From VXPQ01 sp965232485 (GTDB lineage Bacteria; Bacteroidota; Rhodothermia; Rhodothermales; VXPQ01), in assembly GCA_965232485.1 (NCBI GenBank), contig OZ246975.1, forward strand, positions 2,356,001 to 2,420,000: a DNA stretch of 64,000 nucleotides, written 5' to 3'. Positions 15,226 through 23,007 of this stretch are shown here, one piece after another. The stretch's first letter is position 1; every line of letters begins with the position of its first letter. A program made the position numbers and the translations under genes. Under the pieces are notes generated by a model that was not told the origin of the DNA, did no database searches, and saw only the letters and a program-made list of their open reading frames with translations.

Positions 15226-15260
15226 CCCGGCGAGAAACGCTGCCGAAACGTCTCGCCGGG
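15226..15260. terminator. Hairpin between convergent genes
   Basis: A perfect 10-base stem, CCCGGCGAGA at 15226-15235 and TCTCGCCGGG at 15251-15260, with a 15-base loop, placed between the convergent 14867 and 15277 genes. There is no strong T run on either side, so termination is inferred from the position and stem. Confidence 0.55.
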
Positions 15261-15276
15261 ACATCCCGCGTCGCTC

Positions 15277-17490
15277 CTACGCCTCAGCCGCCGAAAACCC
15301 TATCCCCTTCGGCAGGCTCGACTTGGCGTCGCACTCCGCCTTGAGCATGGCCGCGAGCGCCGCCGCATCGTCCAGTTGCCCCGTGATCTCCGCCTTGCGG
15401 CGAACCACCGGAAAATCGCCGGGCGCGAGTCCTTGCAGGTTCCACAGCGGTCCGGGCGCATCCATGCCGAAGTAGGCGCGAAACAGGCCCGCCGCCTGCT
15501 CGGGCGAACTGTAGCCAAGGCGCACCTTGAACAGGAAGCGTCGTTTGGTGGCTTCGTCCAGCTTCTCCGCATAGTTCGTGGTGCAGGCGAAGGGCAACGG
15601 ATGCGCTTCCATCTGGGTCAGCATCTCGTTCACCTGGGTCACTTCCCAGGTTCGAACCGCCCCGTGCCGGTCGGCAAGGAGCGAATCCGCCTCGTCGAAT
15701 ATCAGAAACGAGCGGGCGTCGCGCGCTTCCCGGAACGCTTTGGCGATGTTCTTCTCCGATTCTCCTACATACATGTCCAACAAATCGGACGTGCGTTTGT
15801 GCAGGACTTCCAGTCCCATGCGTTCCGCGAGGTAGCGCGCGTAGGCGCTCTTGCCGGTTCCCGGAGGGCCGTACAAGCACATGGACAGGGGTTTGGCGCC
15901 TTCTCCGGTCAGGCGCCCGGCGAGATCGACCAGGTCCTGATCGGCCTGAATGAACGCGGGGTCGAAGCGCGCAGGCGCCGCCTGCACCCTTTGTTCGCCG
16001 CCCATCAGATCCGCTATGTTCCGGAGGCCGCGTTCAAGCATGGCCTGCCTGTCGCCTTCCGGCACGAGGGCCGCTGCGCGTATCGGGCCTTCCGCCACGC
16101 CGGGCGGCAACTCGAACCGGCGCGCAAGCTGCGCCACATGCTCCTCGTCGACGCGCACCTCGTTCTTGTCCAGTTGCCGCGCCAGAATGCGTTCCCGCAC
16201 CCGGGTCGGCGGTTTTCCGAGGTGAACCACAGAGGTCATGCGGCGCAGGAAGGCGGGATCAATGCGCCGTGCATGGTTCGTGATCCAGATGATGGGCGCC
16301 GCATTTTCCTCAAGGAGCCGATTCAGGAACAGCTTGGAGCCGTCGCTTGGATTCTTTTCGGAAAGCATCAATCCGAAGGAGAAGAAGTTCGGCGCAGACC
16401 TGGACAACAGATCGTCCATCTCGTCGAACAACAGGAGCGCGTTCGGGTCTTGCCCGAGCAGGCAGCCCGTTAGGCGGAGATCGGCGAGGCGTTCGCGACG
16501 CGACGGTTCGCCGCCGCGTTCGTCCTTCTCTCCGGCGCCGAACAGGGTGGCGCCGACCCGGGCGGCCAACACCTTCGAAAGCTCCGTTTTGCCGGTGCCG
16601 TTCGGTCCGTACAGCAGGATGTTGACGCCTTTGCTTCCTTTCCGGAGCGCCCCCGCAAGGATTTTCTCCAGCATATCCCGGTCCGCGGCGAAATGATCGA
16701 AATCGGACCAGTCCAGTTCCGTCGGCGCGCTGGCGTCGAGCAGCAGGCGACGCACATCCATCTCTTCTTCAGGCGCCCAGGCGATTTTTTTCAGCCGGGA
16801 TGCGATATCGATGTCGCCGTCGGAATCTATGCTCAGCAGGCCGGAAGCGATAAGCGGCGCATCGACGGTCAGCCGCTTGCCGATGGTTTTGGCGTTCATG
16901 CCGAGAAAGCAGGGCAGGGTCTGGCAGACGCCGTTTGATTTACGCAAGCCAAATCGCCCGCCGATACTGTCTACCAGCGATTCAAGAAGCGACTGCGTTT
17001 CGTAGAGCGCCACGAACTCCAGAATGGTTACGTCTTCCGGCGAGAGACGGGCGATTTTGGCGAGCTCCTGCAAACGAACGTGCATGCGGTCCGGGCCAAC
17101 GTCTTCCGTCGCCTCGACAAGCCGCTCGATATGCTTCCGCAAGTTCCGCCATGCTTCGCCCAAAGGCATGACCGCCTCTTCTGCGTCGGAGTCCATGCTA
17201 TCGTCCCGCCTCCAGCGCCTTCTCATGCTTGAATTGCCCTCGACAGGGACGGTTTTTACGGCCTCGACCAGCGTGGCCTGGTCCAGCTCCCGACCCTTTT
17301 CGTTCAGGCCCTCGCACAGGCGCAGCGCGTTTTCTTCTATCCATTCGATCAATTTCTCGGCCTCTTCGCTTCGGGGGTCTATGCGCTCCATGGCGTTGGC
17401 GAGCCATGCGAGGGCAAGGGATTGATGGTAGGGGCTGGAATCCAGATGGCGGGGGTGGAGATTCGATTTTCTGTTTCGTCGCGTTTTCAT
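15277..17490 (-). CDS. Double-AAA-domain ATPase
   Basis: Start chosen at ATG 17490 (MKTRRNRKSNLHPRHLDSSP), giving 737 residues; the frame extends to 17670 but that part reads as intergenic DNA. Residues 1-280 are a helical N-terminal region. AAA domain 1: Walker A YGPNGTGKTE at about 295-302 and Walker B LLLFDEMDD at 352-360. AAA domain 2: Walker A YGPPGTGKSA at about 541-548, Walker B FLIFDEAD at 595-602, and a sensor/arginine region (EKLDEATKRRF). Domain 2 resembles ATPases of the Cdc48/FtsH superfamily, with a MYVGESEKNI pore-loop-like segment, so substrate remodelling is likely. It is divergently arranged with the ImmA-like regulator-protease at 17980, a pairing that may be functional. 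A broken partial copy lies at 14465. Confidence 0.8.
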   Translation of the reverse strand: MKTRRNRKSNLHPRHLDSSPYHQSLALAWLANAMERIDPRSEEAEKLIEWIEENALRLCEGLNEKGRELDQATLVEAVKTVPVEGNSSMRRRWRRDDSMDSDAEEAVMPLGEAWRNLRKHIERLVEATEDVGPDRMHVRLQELAKIARLSPEDVTILEFVALYETQSLLESLVDSIGGRFGLRKSNGVCQTLPCFLGMNAKTIGKRLTVDAPLIASGLLSIDSDGDIDIASRLKKIAWAPEEEMDVRRLLLDASAPTELDWSDFDHFAADRDMLEKILAGALRKGSKGVNILLYGPNGTGKTELSKVLAARVGATLFGAGEKDERGGEPSRRERLADLRLTGCLLGQDPNALLLFDEMDDLLSRSAPNFFSFGLMLSEKNPSDGSKLFLNRLLEENAAPIIWITNHARRIDPAFLRRMTSVVHLGKPPTRVRERILARQLDKNEVRVDEEHVAQLARRFELPPGVAEGPIRAAALVPEGDRQAMLERGLRNIADLMGGEQRVQAAPARFDPAFIQADQDLVDLAGRLTGEGAKPLSMCLYGPPGTGKSAYARYLAERMGLEVLHKRTSDLLDMYVGESEKNIAKAFREARDARSFLIFDEADSLLADRHGAVRTWEVTQVNEMLTQMEAHPLPFACTTNYAEKLDEATKRRFLFKVRLGYSSPEQAAGLFRAYFGMDAPGPLWNLQGLAPGDFPVVRRKAEITGQLDDAAALAAMLKAECDAKSSLPKGIGFSAAEA

Positions 17491-17850
17491 AAGGCGCTGT
17501 TGCGTTAGGTTAATATGGACCGCCATTCGCTTGCGCGAACCTGGCGCTGCATCGGGGCGCGGCGGCGCAGAACGCCCGTCTGCTATCTGTATGCCGATTT
17601 CCGGAGCCGTTTCCGCCGGATTCCGGTTTCTGAGCAAGCGGAAACGGCAATGTACGGCAATAAAAAGCATAATGTCAAGGGATAATACACATTTTTTATT
17701 GAGCGAGGGATTTTTAATAAAATCTTATATTATAATGAGGCGCCTGTCCCGGTGCGCCTTCAGCAATATTCAATAGACAAATATTTTATCCGTTAATCAT
17801 TGATATTTATAGTTTTATAATAAAAAAATATTTCCATTGCCTATCAATAA

Positions 17851-17905
17851 TTGACAAATTAAAGAAAAAGTTGTACTGTATTGTACAGCGCGCCGGGCGC
17901 TGTAC
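17851..17905 (+). promoter_or_regulatory. Promoter with overlapping TGTAC operator, upstream of the XRE/ImmA gene
   Basis: TTGACA (17851-17856), 17-base spacer and TACTGT (17874-17879) form a sigma-70-like promoter. Three TGTAC half-sites cluster at and just after the -10 box, the last two in the perfect 9-base inverted repeat GTACAGCGC (17883-17891) / GCGCTGTAC (17897-17905). Position suggests autorepression by the downstream HTH protein; inference only. The remaining 490-base intergenic stretch back to 17490 is AT-rich and must also hold the ATPase promoter. Confidence 0.5.
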
Positions 17906-17979
17906 CATGCAGGAATTTTTGCTGATCGCAAGGCATACGGGACAATAAACGGCAGGCGTTGCGCCTCCGTAAGTACGCC

Positions 17980-19038
17980 ATGGGACGAAGACGACCCCCC
18001 GAATCAGAGAAAATCTACGAGCGCGTAGGGCGGAACGTAGCCGCGCGAAGGCGCGAGATCGGGGTTTCGCAGACCGAACTTGCGGAGCGTTGCGGCCTTA
18101 CGCGGGGATCCATCGCGAATATCGAGAGCGGCAGGCAGCGCCCCACGTTGCACACGCTTTCGGATATCGCCGGGGCGCTCGAAGTCGATATGATTTCGCT
18201 GTTGTCTTCGTCTGAAGGAAATGCAGGAGACGAGGAAGAGGCAGCGGGGCGCGCCGGTTTCGCCAGGGGGTTCGCCAGCGCCGCCGGGGCGGCGGGCGGC
18301 CTTGCCGGAGCGGCGGGCGGACTTGCCGGAGCGGCGGGCGGCCTTGCCGGCAGCGTTGGGGTTGCGGGCCGTCTTGTGGGCGGCGCCGGGGTAGTGGGTA
18401 GCCTTGCCGGCGGCGCCGGGGGCGCTGTCGCCGGAGCGCTTCTGGCGGGCGTAGCCGCTCGCGCGCTGATCAGGAGGGTGCGATCGTCTGCGTCCGAAGA
18501 CGACGGAAAATATTCTCCCATACCGACCGAAGAACTCGAAAAGAGAGCTGGAGGCCTTTTGCAGGAGGCGGGCGCGGCGCAGGTCCCTGTGCCTGTGGAT
18601 CAGATCGCTCGAAGCCTCCGCATCCAGGTCGACGAGGCGGATCTTGGCGAAGACTGTTCAGGGATGCTGGTTCGGGAAGGGAAGTCCGCCGTGATCGGCG
18701 TCAATGCGAACCATCACGAGCACCGCAAGCGCTTCACCATTGCGCACGAGATCGCGCATTTCATGCTGCACGGCGGGGAAGCGTATATCGACAACCCCCT
18801 TCACATCGACTTTCGCGCCGTCGACTCCGGCTCCGGCGCGCAGCAGGAAGAAAAGGAGGCCAATCAATTCGCGGCGGCGCTCCTCATGCCCGCCGATCAG
18901 GTCCGGGCGGCGGTCGAGGAACAGCCCTTCGACCCGGCCCGCGACGACGAACTGCCGAACCTGGCCCGGCGCTTCAAGGTGAGTCCCCAGGCCATGACTA
19001 CGCGCCTGATCCATCTCGGGCTTATTTCAGACGTCTGA
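17980..19038 (+). CDS. XRE helix-turn-helix plus ImmA/IrrE-type metalloprotease with Gly/Ala-repeat linker
   Basis: 352 residues from ATG 17980 (MGRRRPPESEKIYERVGRNV); a TTG 21 bases earlier is in frame but less likely. Residues 15-72: XRE HTH (ISQ-like GVSQTELAERCGLTRGSIAN). Residues 86-162: low-complexity Gly/Ala/Leu/Val segment built from repeats of AGAAGGL, hydrophobic enough to insert in a membrane. Residues 185-352: peptidase M78 domain with HEIAH at 256-260 and the third ligand region EKEANQFAAALLMP near 291-304. The family (ImmA, IrrE, PrrA-type) cleaves a cognate repressor or is itself the sensor of stress or phage. It is divergent from the double-AAA ATPase. HTH and protease in one chain implies self-cleavage or regulation of the adjacent promoter; inferred. 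Confidence 0.85.
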   Translation: MGRRRPPESEKIYERVGRNVAARRREIGVSQTELAERCGLTRGSIANIESGRQRPTLHTLSDIAGALEVDMISLLSSSEGNAGDEEEAAGRAGFARGFASAAGAAGGLAGAAGGLAGAAGGLAGSVGVAGRLVGGAGVVGSLAGGAGGAVAGALLAGVAARALIRRVRSSASEDDGKYSPIPTEELEKRAGGLLQEAGAAQVPVPVDQIARSLRIQVDEADLGEDCSGMLVREGKSAVIGVNANHHEHRKRFTIAHEIAHFMLHGGEAYIDNPLHIDFRAVDSGSGAQQEEKEANQFAAALLMPADQVRAAVEEQPFDPARDDELPNLARRFKVSPQAMTTRLIHLGLISDV

Positions 19039-19059
19039 AGCCGCCAGGGACCTGAGGAT

Positions 19060-19106
19060 GCTCTGATTAACTCCACGTTGATCAGCGCTTCGCTTTCACG
19101 CGTAAA
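19060..19106. repeat. 47-bp dispersed repeat, copy A
   Basis: GCTCTGATTAACTCCACGTT through CGCGTAAA; copy B at 46082-46128 differs at two positions, and a diverged copy C lies at 60631-60678. Copy A sits in the gap between the ImmA-like gene and the ABC transporter end. It corresponds to one end of the MITE-like element at 46074, so it may be a solo end. Confidence 0.75.
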
Positions 19107-19122
19107 GTCCGTTCCCCTCGCC

Positions 19123-20922
19123 CTACAATTCCGCAATCTCCTGCTCCAGCAACTGCTTCCGGTGCAGGTCCGCGTACAATCCCTTGCGCCGCAGCAGTTC
19201 CTCGTGCGATCCCCGCTCGGAAATAATCCCCTCTTCCAGCACGAGAATGAGGTCCGCGTCCATCACCGAAGAAATGCGGTGACTCACGATGACGACCGTG
19301 CACGCGCCGTAATACCGGCGCAAATGCCCCAGCAATTCGTTCTCCGTGTTCGTATCCACCGCCGAAAGGGCGTCGTCCAGAATCAGAATGGCGGGCCGCC
19401 GGATGAGCGCCCGCGCAATGGACGCCCGCTGTTTCTGCCCGCCGGAGAGCGTGATGCCCCGTTCGCCCACCAGCGTTTCGAATTCGTTGGGAAAATCGCG
19501 GACATTCTCCAGGAGCGCCGCCTCTCTGGCCGCCTTTTCGATGCGTTCCTCGTCCGCGTCCGGCGCCCCGAACGCGATATTATTCCCCACCGTGTCGCTG
19601 AAAAGGAATACGTCCTGCGGGACATATCCGATGGAGGAGCGCGCGACGTCCAGCGGAATCTGCCGGATGGGCCGCCCGTCGATGCGCACCGCGCCCCGCG
19701 TGGCCTCCAGCAGCCGGGGAATCATTTCGACGAGGGTCGTTTTCCCGGACCCCGTACGTCCCACGACGGCCAGCGTGGAGCCGGCGGGCGCGTCGAACGA
19801 CACGTCCCGCAGCACCCACGGACCATCCTCCCCGTACCGAAACGCCACGTTGTCGAACCGGATCGCGCCGCGAATCTCCCGGATCGACGAAACCATTTCG
19901 TCCGTGTCCGAGATGTCGGGCTTGGCGTCGAAGATGCGGTTCAGTCGGATCATCGAGGCGGACGCCCGCTGAATCATCGTGACCACGAAGCCCATCGAGG
20001 CCACCGGCCAGGTCATGTACGCTACGTAAATTATGTATTCGGCGATATTGCCGATGGTGATGGACCCTTCGGCGACCAGCCGCCCGCCCAGCCAGATCAC
20101 GATGATGCTCGCCATGCCCACCAGCAGCAGAAATACCGGACGAAACGCGGAATCGACCACCGCCAGGTCGAGGTTGCGCTGGCGGTAGGCGGCGCTTTCC
20201 TTGTCGAACGCCTCGGCTTCGGCGTCCTCCCGCGTATAAGCTTTCAGGACGCGGATTCCCGCAAGCGCTTCCTGCACCCGGCTGGTGAGGCGGGAATATT
20301 GCGCCTGCAAGGCGTCGCTGCGCTTGTGCTGCATGCCCGCCATGAAAAAAACCGCCACCGCAAGGAAGGGCATGGGAATGAGCGCGTACAGGGTGAGCGT
20401 CGGGGAGATAATGAACATCACCGTGATGGCCGTGACCACGACGACCCCCGCCCGCACGATATACATAATGGCCGGTCCGACGTAGCGCCGCACGCTTTCG
20501 ATGTCGCTCGTGGCGCGGGCCATCACGTCCCCCGTCGAGTACTCGTGGTAGAATCCCTGCGACAGCCGTTGCAACTGATCGTAGAGCGCATTGCGCAGAT
20601 CGAACTCAATGTGCCGCGACGCGACCACCACTGTTTGCCGTTGCAAAAAGGAAAACGCGCCGCTCAGGAGGCTCAGCCCGATGATGATCAGGCCGAAGGC
20701 GAGCAGGCCCGCGAAGAAACTCGCGTACAGGTAATCCCGGACCGGAGTCCCCTCGTACGCATGGTACAGGTTCACCAGGCGCGGGATGCTGTCGACCGCA
20801 ATGCGCACCACGACCGGCACCGTTACGGAAAACCCGGCGGACGCGATGGCGCACAGCAATCCCGGAACGAAGAGATGCTTGTACTTCCAGTAGTACTTGT
20901 TGAGATCGGCGAGAGGACCCAT
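19123..20922 (-). CDS. ABC exporter, fused permease and ATPase (MsbA/MdlB type)
   Basis: Start chosen at ATG 20922 (MGPLADLNKYYWKYKHLFVP), since the 39 codons upstream overlap a repeat and are not of this family. About 599 residues. Six membrane helices occupy residues 15-310 (LFVPGLLCAIASAGFSVTVP is the first). The nucleotide-binding domain has Walker A VVGRTGSGKTTL, Q-loop YVPQDVFLFSD, signature LSGGQKQRASIARAL and Walker B ILILDDALSAVD. Half-transporters of this layout export lipids, peptides or drugs as homodimers or heterodimers; no partner gene is adjacent, which favours a homodimer. Substrate not determinable. Confidence 0.9.
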   Translation of the reverse strand: MGPLADLNKYYWKYKHLFVPGLLCAIASAGFSVTVPVVVRIAVDSIPRLVNLYHAYEGTPVRDYLYASFFAGLLAFGLIIIGLSLLSGAFSFLQRQTVVVASRHIEFDLRNALYDQLQRLSQGFYHEYSTGDVMARATSDIESVRRYVGPAIMYIVRAGVVVVTAITVMFIISPTLTLYALIPMPFLAVAVFFMAGMQHKRSDALQAQYSRLTSRVQEALAGIRVLKAYTREDAEAEAFDKESAAYRQRNLDLAVVDSAFRPVFLLLVGMASIIVIWLGGRLVAEGSITIGNIAEYIIYVAYMTWPVASMGFVVTMIQRASASMIRLNRIFDAKPDISDTDEMVSSIREIRGAIRFDNVAFRYGEDGPWVLRDVSFDAPAGSTLAVVGRTGSGKTTLVEMIPRLLEATRGAVRIDGRPIRQIPLDVARSSIGYVPQDVFLFSDTVGNNIAFGAPDADEERIEKAAREAALLENVRDFPNEFETLVGERGITLSGGQKQRASIARALIRRPAILILDDALSAVDTNTENELLGHLRRYYGACTVVIVSHRISSVMDADLILVLEEGIISERGSHEELLRRKGLYADLHRKQLLEQEIAEL

Positions 20923-21002
20923 GCGCCTTGGCGCGTTCTTGCGGGAAAAGGAATATTCGAAAAAGAGTCGCGCAGGGCCGATTGCCTGCGCGCGCAATAG
21001 GT

Positions 21003-21027
21003 TACGGATGCAAATGCCGCGCGTTCC
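21003..21027. repeat. 25-bp direct repeat, left copy
   Basis: TACGGATGCAAATGCCGCGC followed by GTTCC; identical to 22757-22781. It marks the boundary between the ABC transporter gene region and the AT-rich segment. Confidence 0.85.
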
Positions 21028-21076
21028 TCGATCAACCACAATACCGCATACCCAGTCCAGGGAATGCCCTGGTTTC

Positions 21077-21568
21077 CTATCTTGCCGCTTCTTTCCGGGA
21101 GTCGTCCATCACAATAAATCCAACTTTGCGTCCGTGTCGGCGCGTTTGCCTGGAGAATGTTTCTATGGCCCTTTTCAGACAATCCGGGCGATTCGCCGTA
21201 GGAATTCCTATGCGCCTGATCGCAGTCCCTGTAGATTGCCGCGTACTTTTGCTCGAGGCTATTCTCGCGATCTGTTGGCGTACATCTTTTTCTGATCGCA
21301 GAAAACCTTTCTGCGCAAGATCGTTGAGGAGATTCTGCCATGTCTCTGCACCTCCGGGATGGCTTATATCTCTATTTACCATGATATTGTTTGCTCGCGA
21401 CATGGATTGCGCGTGTTCTCGCAACGATGCAAAGCCGCTCAAGTCTCGAAGTAATTGTATAGTTTGTAAAGGTAGAATACAGATATTTTTCGTGCGATTG
21501 GATATAAGTAACCCTGTATTTGAAGCAAGGTTTTGTACTTGGGTATGCAATATCTTAAAATGATTCAT
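21077..21568 (-). CDS. Truncated hypothetical protein ending in an IGIPTxNRPDxL motif
   Basis: A 163-residue frame whose last 40 residues (IGIPTANRPDCLKRAIETFS, then a basic stretch and GFIVMDDS) look like the opening of a nucleotide-sugar-binding or glycosyltransferase-like domain: a beta strand, T-x-R-P turn, helix, then strand ending in DDS. The protein stops a few residues later, so the catalytic part appears missing. The truncation is near the left 25-bp repeat, so the breakage may have come with the insertion of this segment. The start overlaps the 3' end of the upstream secreted-protein gene by 14 bases. The gene is AT-rich at its 5' end. Confidence 0.45.
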   Translation of the reverse strand: MNHFKILHTQVQNLASNTGLLISNRTKNICILPLQTIQLLRDLSGFASLREHAQSMSRANNIMVNRDISHPGGAETWQNLLNDLAQKGFLRSEKDVRQQIARIASSKSTRQSTGTAIRRIGIPTANRPDCLKRAIETFSRQTRRHGRKVGFIVMDDSRKEAAR

Positions 21569-22256
21569 TGTAGTATTGAGAATTAACTTCCATCGCTTTT
21601 TGTATTATCTTTTCTCGATTATTTTCCATTTCTTTTAGTATATTTCTGTTCTTATTACTTACTATTCCTGGTTTTGTTATTTCAGCAGATAAAAGTAACA
21701 TATCTGACTCCCAACTTGTAATTTCTACTATTTTTTCTACAATTTTGACAACTCCATCCCATGCATGCGCCGCTTCAAGCCATTGTTCCCTATTTTCTTT
21801 CAAGGCATTTCGTCTCGCATGCGCTGCCTTTTCCCCGTATATATCTATAAATTTATTTGATTCCTGAGAATTTTGTCCACTCATTGTACCACCTAACCGC
21901 AATCCTTTAGGCGTTGATAAATTTTGTTCATGGATCGGTTTATTTACAATTTTTTCAAAAATATCTATACTTTTTTTCAATCTTCGTATATGCTTTTCTT
22001 GACCGTTGATATTTTTTTGAAGACCCTTTATTTCTTTAGCATCATTACTGGCTAATATCCATAAATTATGCGCCTTGATCACTGATTCGGCTTCTTGTAC
22101 AGATAAACGTAACATTTTTAAATGTAAAATATTTGCTGCTCGTTCAAGTTCTAATGCTTGTCCATATGATGGCAAATATAATGAAAATAATACAATAAGA
22201 AATATTGCTATCTTTCCGTATTGAATAACATCCGGTTTGTTTGCTTTGAATGACAT
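21555..22256 (-). CDS. Secreted coiled-coil protein, hypothetical
   Basis: A 233-residue, strongly AT-rich gene. N-terminal signal peptide (KIAIFLIVLFSLYLPSYGQA) with a likely cleavage after GQA. The mature part is mostly helical with long heptad-like stretches (EIKGLQKNINGQEKHIRRLK), suggesting a coiled coil in the periplasm or envelope. No recognised domain. First gene of a two-gene minus-strand unit inside the segment bounded by 25-bp direct repeats; base composition differs sharply from the flanks, indicating acquisition. Confidence 0.6.
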   Translation of the reverse strand: MSFKANKPDVIQYGKIAIFLIVLFSLYLPSYGQALELERAANILHLKMLRLSVQEAESVIKAHNLWILASNDAKEIKGLQKNINGQEKHIRRLKKSIDIFEKIVNKPIHEQNLSTPKGLRLGGTMSGQNSQESNKFIDIYGEKAAHARRNALKENREQWLEAAHAWDGVVKIVEKIVEITSWESDMLLLSAEITKPGIVSNKNRNILKEMENNREKIIQKAMEVNSQYYNESF

Positions 22257-22356
22257 TGATTCGTTTTCTATGGTTCTATGCCAATGGTTATACTTCTATG
22301 TTACGCGCAAGCGCCTTGTGGGTTCCGCAATCGTTTGTATGCAGAATATATATCCA

Positions 22357-22393
22357 GCGGGGATGCATCAAGGCAATCTTGATGCATCCCCGC
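22357..22393. repeat. Perfect 16-bp-stem hairpin
   Basis: GCGGGGATGCATCAAG at 22357-22372 and CTTGATGCATCCCCGC at 22378-22393 with a 5-base loop (GCAAT). It lies upstream of the 22256 gene and is not followed by a T run, so a plain terminator is unlikely. The rest of the 750-base stretch 22257-23007 shows no gene I can support; its right end holds the second 25-bp direct repeat. Confidence 0.8.
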
Positions 22394-22756
22394 ATAACTG
22401 GTGCGCATTGCCGAGCAATGGGGTCAGCCGGAGTAACGGATTTCATTACACCGATCAAGCCCTACTATTGTTTCTTGATCCGTCGCATCGCCAAAAACAT
22501 GGCTGCCCCAAACGGTAACCCGGCAGGTGTTGCGGCTAACCCAAGCGAGGAACTTGAAAAGGCCTATGCTTTGGTTATTAGATGCCTGGTCTCGGTAAGC
22601 CAGAAGAAGATTTGAGGCGCTTAGGCTGGATAATGCCGGAGGCTCCCCAACAGTTGCGACTGCCGCCGGAACCGAAGAAGCGGTAACGGCGTCTGTCCCC
22701 GTTATGCGTCCGGGCCGCCAGCGGGGAAAGAAGGGCAGCGCATGATCCAGTGCGAC

Positions 22757-22781
22757 TACGGATGCAAATGCCGCGCGTTCC
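22757..22781. repeat. 25-bp direct repeat, right copy
   Basis: Identical to 21003-21027. The 1.73 kb between the copies contains the two AT-rich genes and the 22357 hairpin. Confidence 0.85.
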
Positions 22782-23007
22782 GGCCCGGATCATCCCGGAG
22801 AGACCTGCTTCCGCCTTGCTCCACCCCGAATTCACCCCTGAATCCTAAACTTTGACGAAATTGTATCGTATACAAAAAGGATAGGCCATTTTTCGGCGCG
22901 ATTCCGCGGCGACGCTTTGCGGATAGTCCAGTGGATATTCCAGCGCGCCGGTTTCGGCCCTGTCGTTCCGCCCTTGCCATAACTCCGCCATATACGCTAT
23001 AATACTT

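Noticed and set aside
19078..21000. 640-codon plus-strand frame opposite the ABC exporter
   Set aside because: No motifs; opposite a complete transporter with Walker A, signature and Walker B.
22265..22620. Plus-strand frames in the gap right of the secreted coiled-coil gene
   Set aside because: They run through the hairpin and lack start context, motifs and typical composition.
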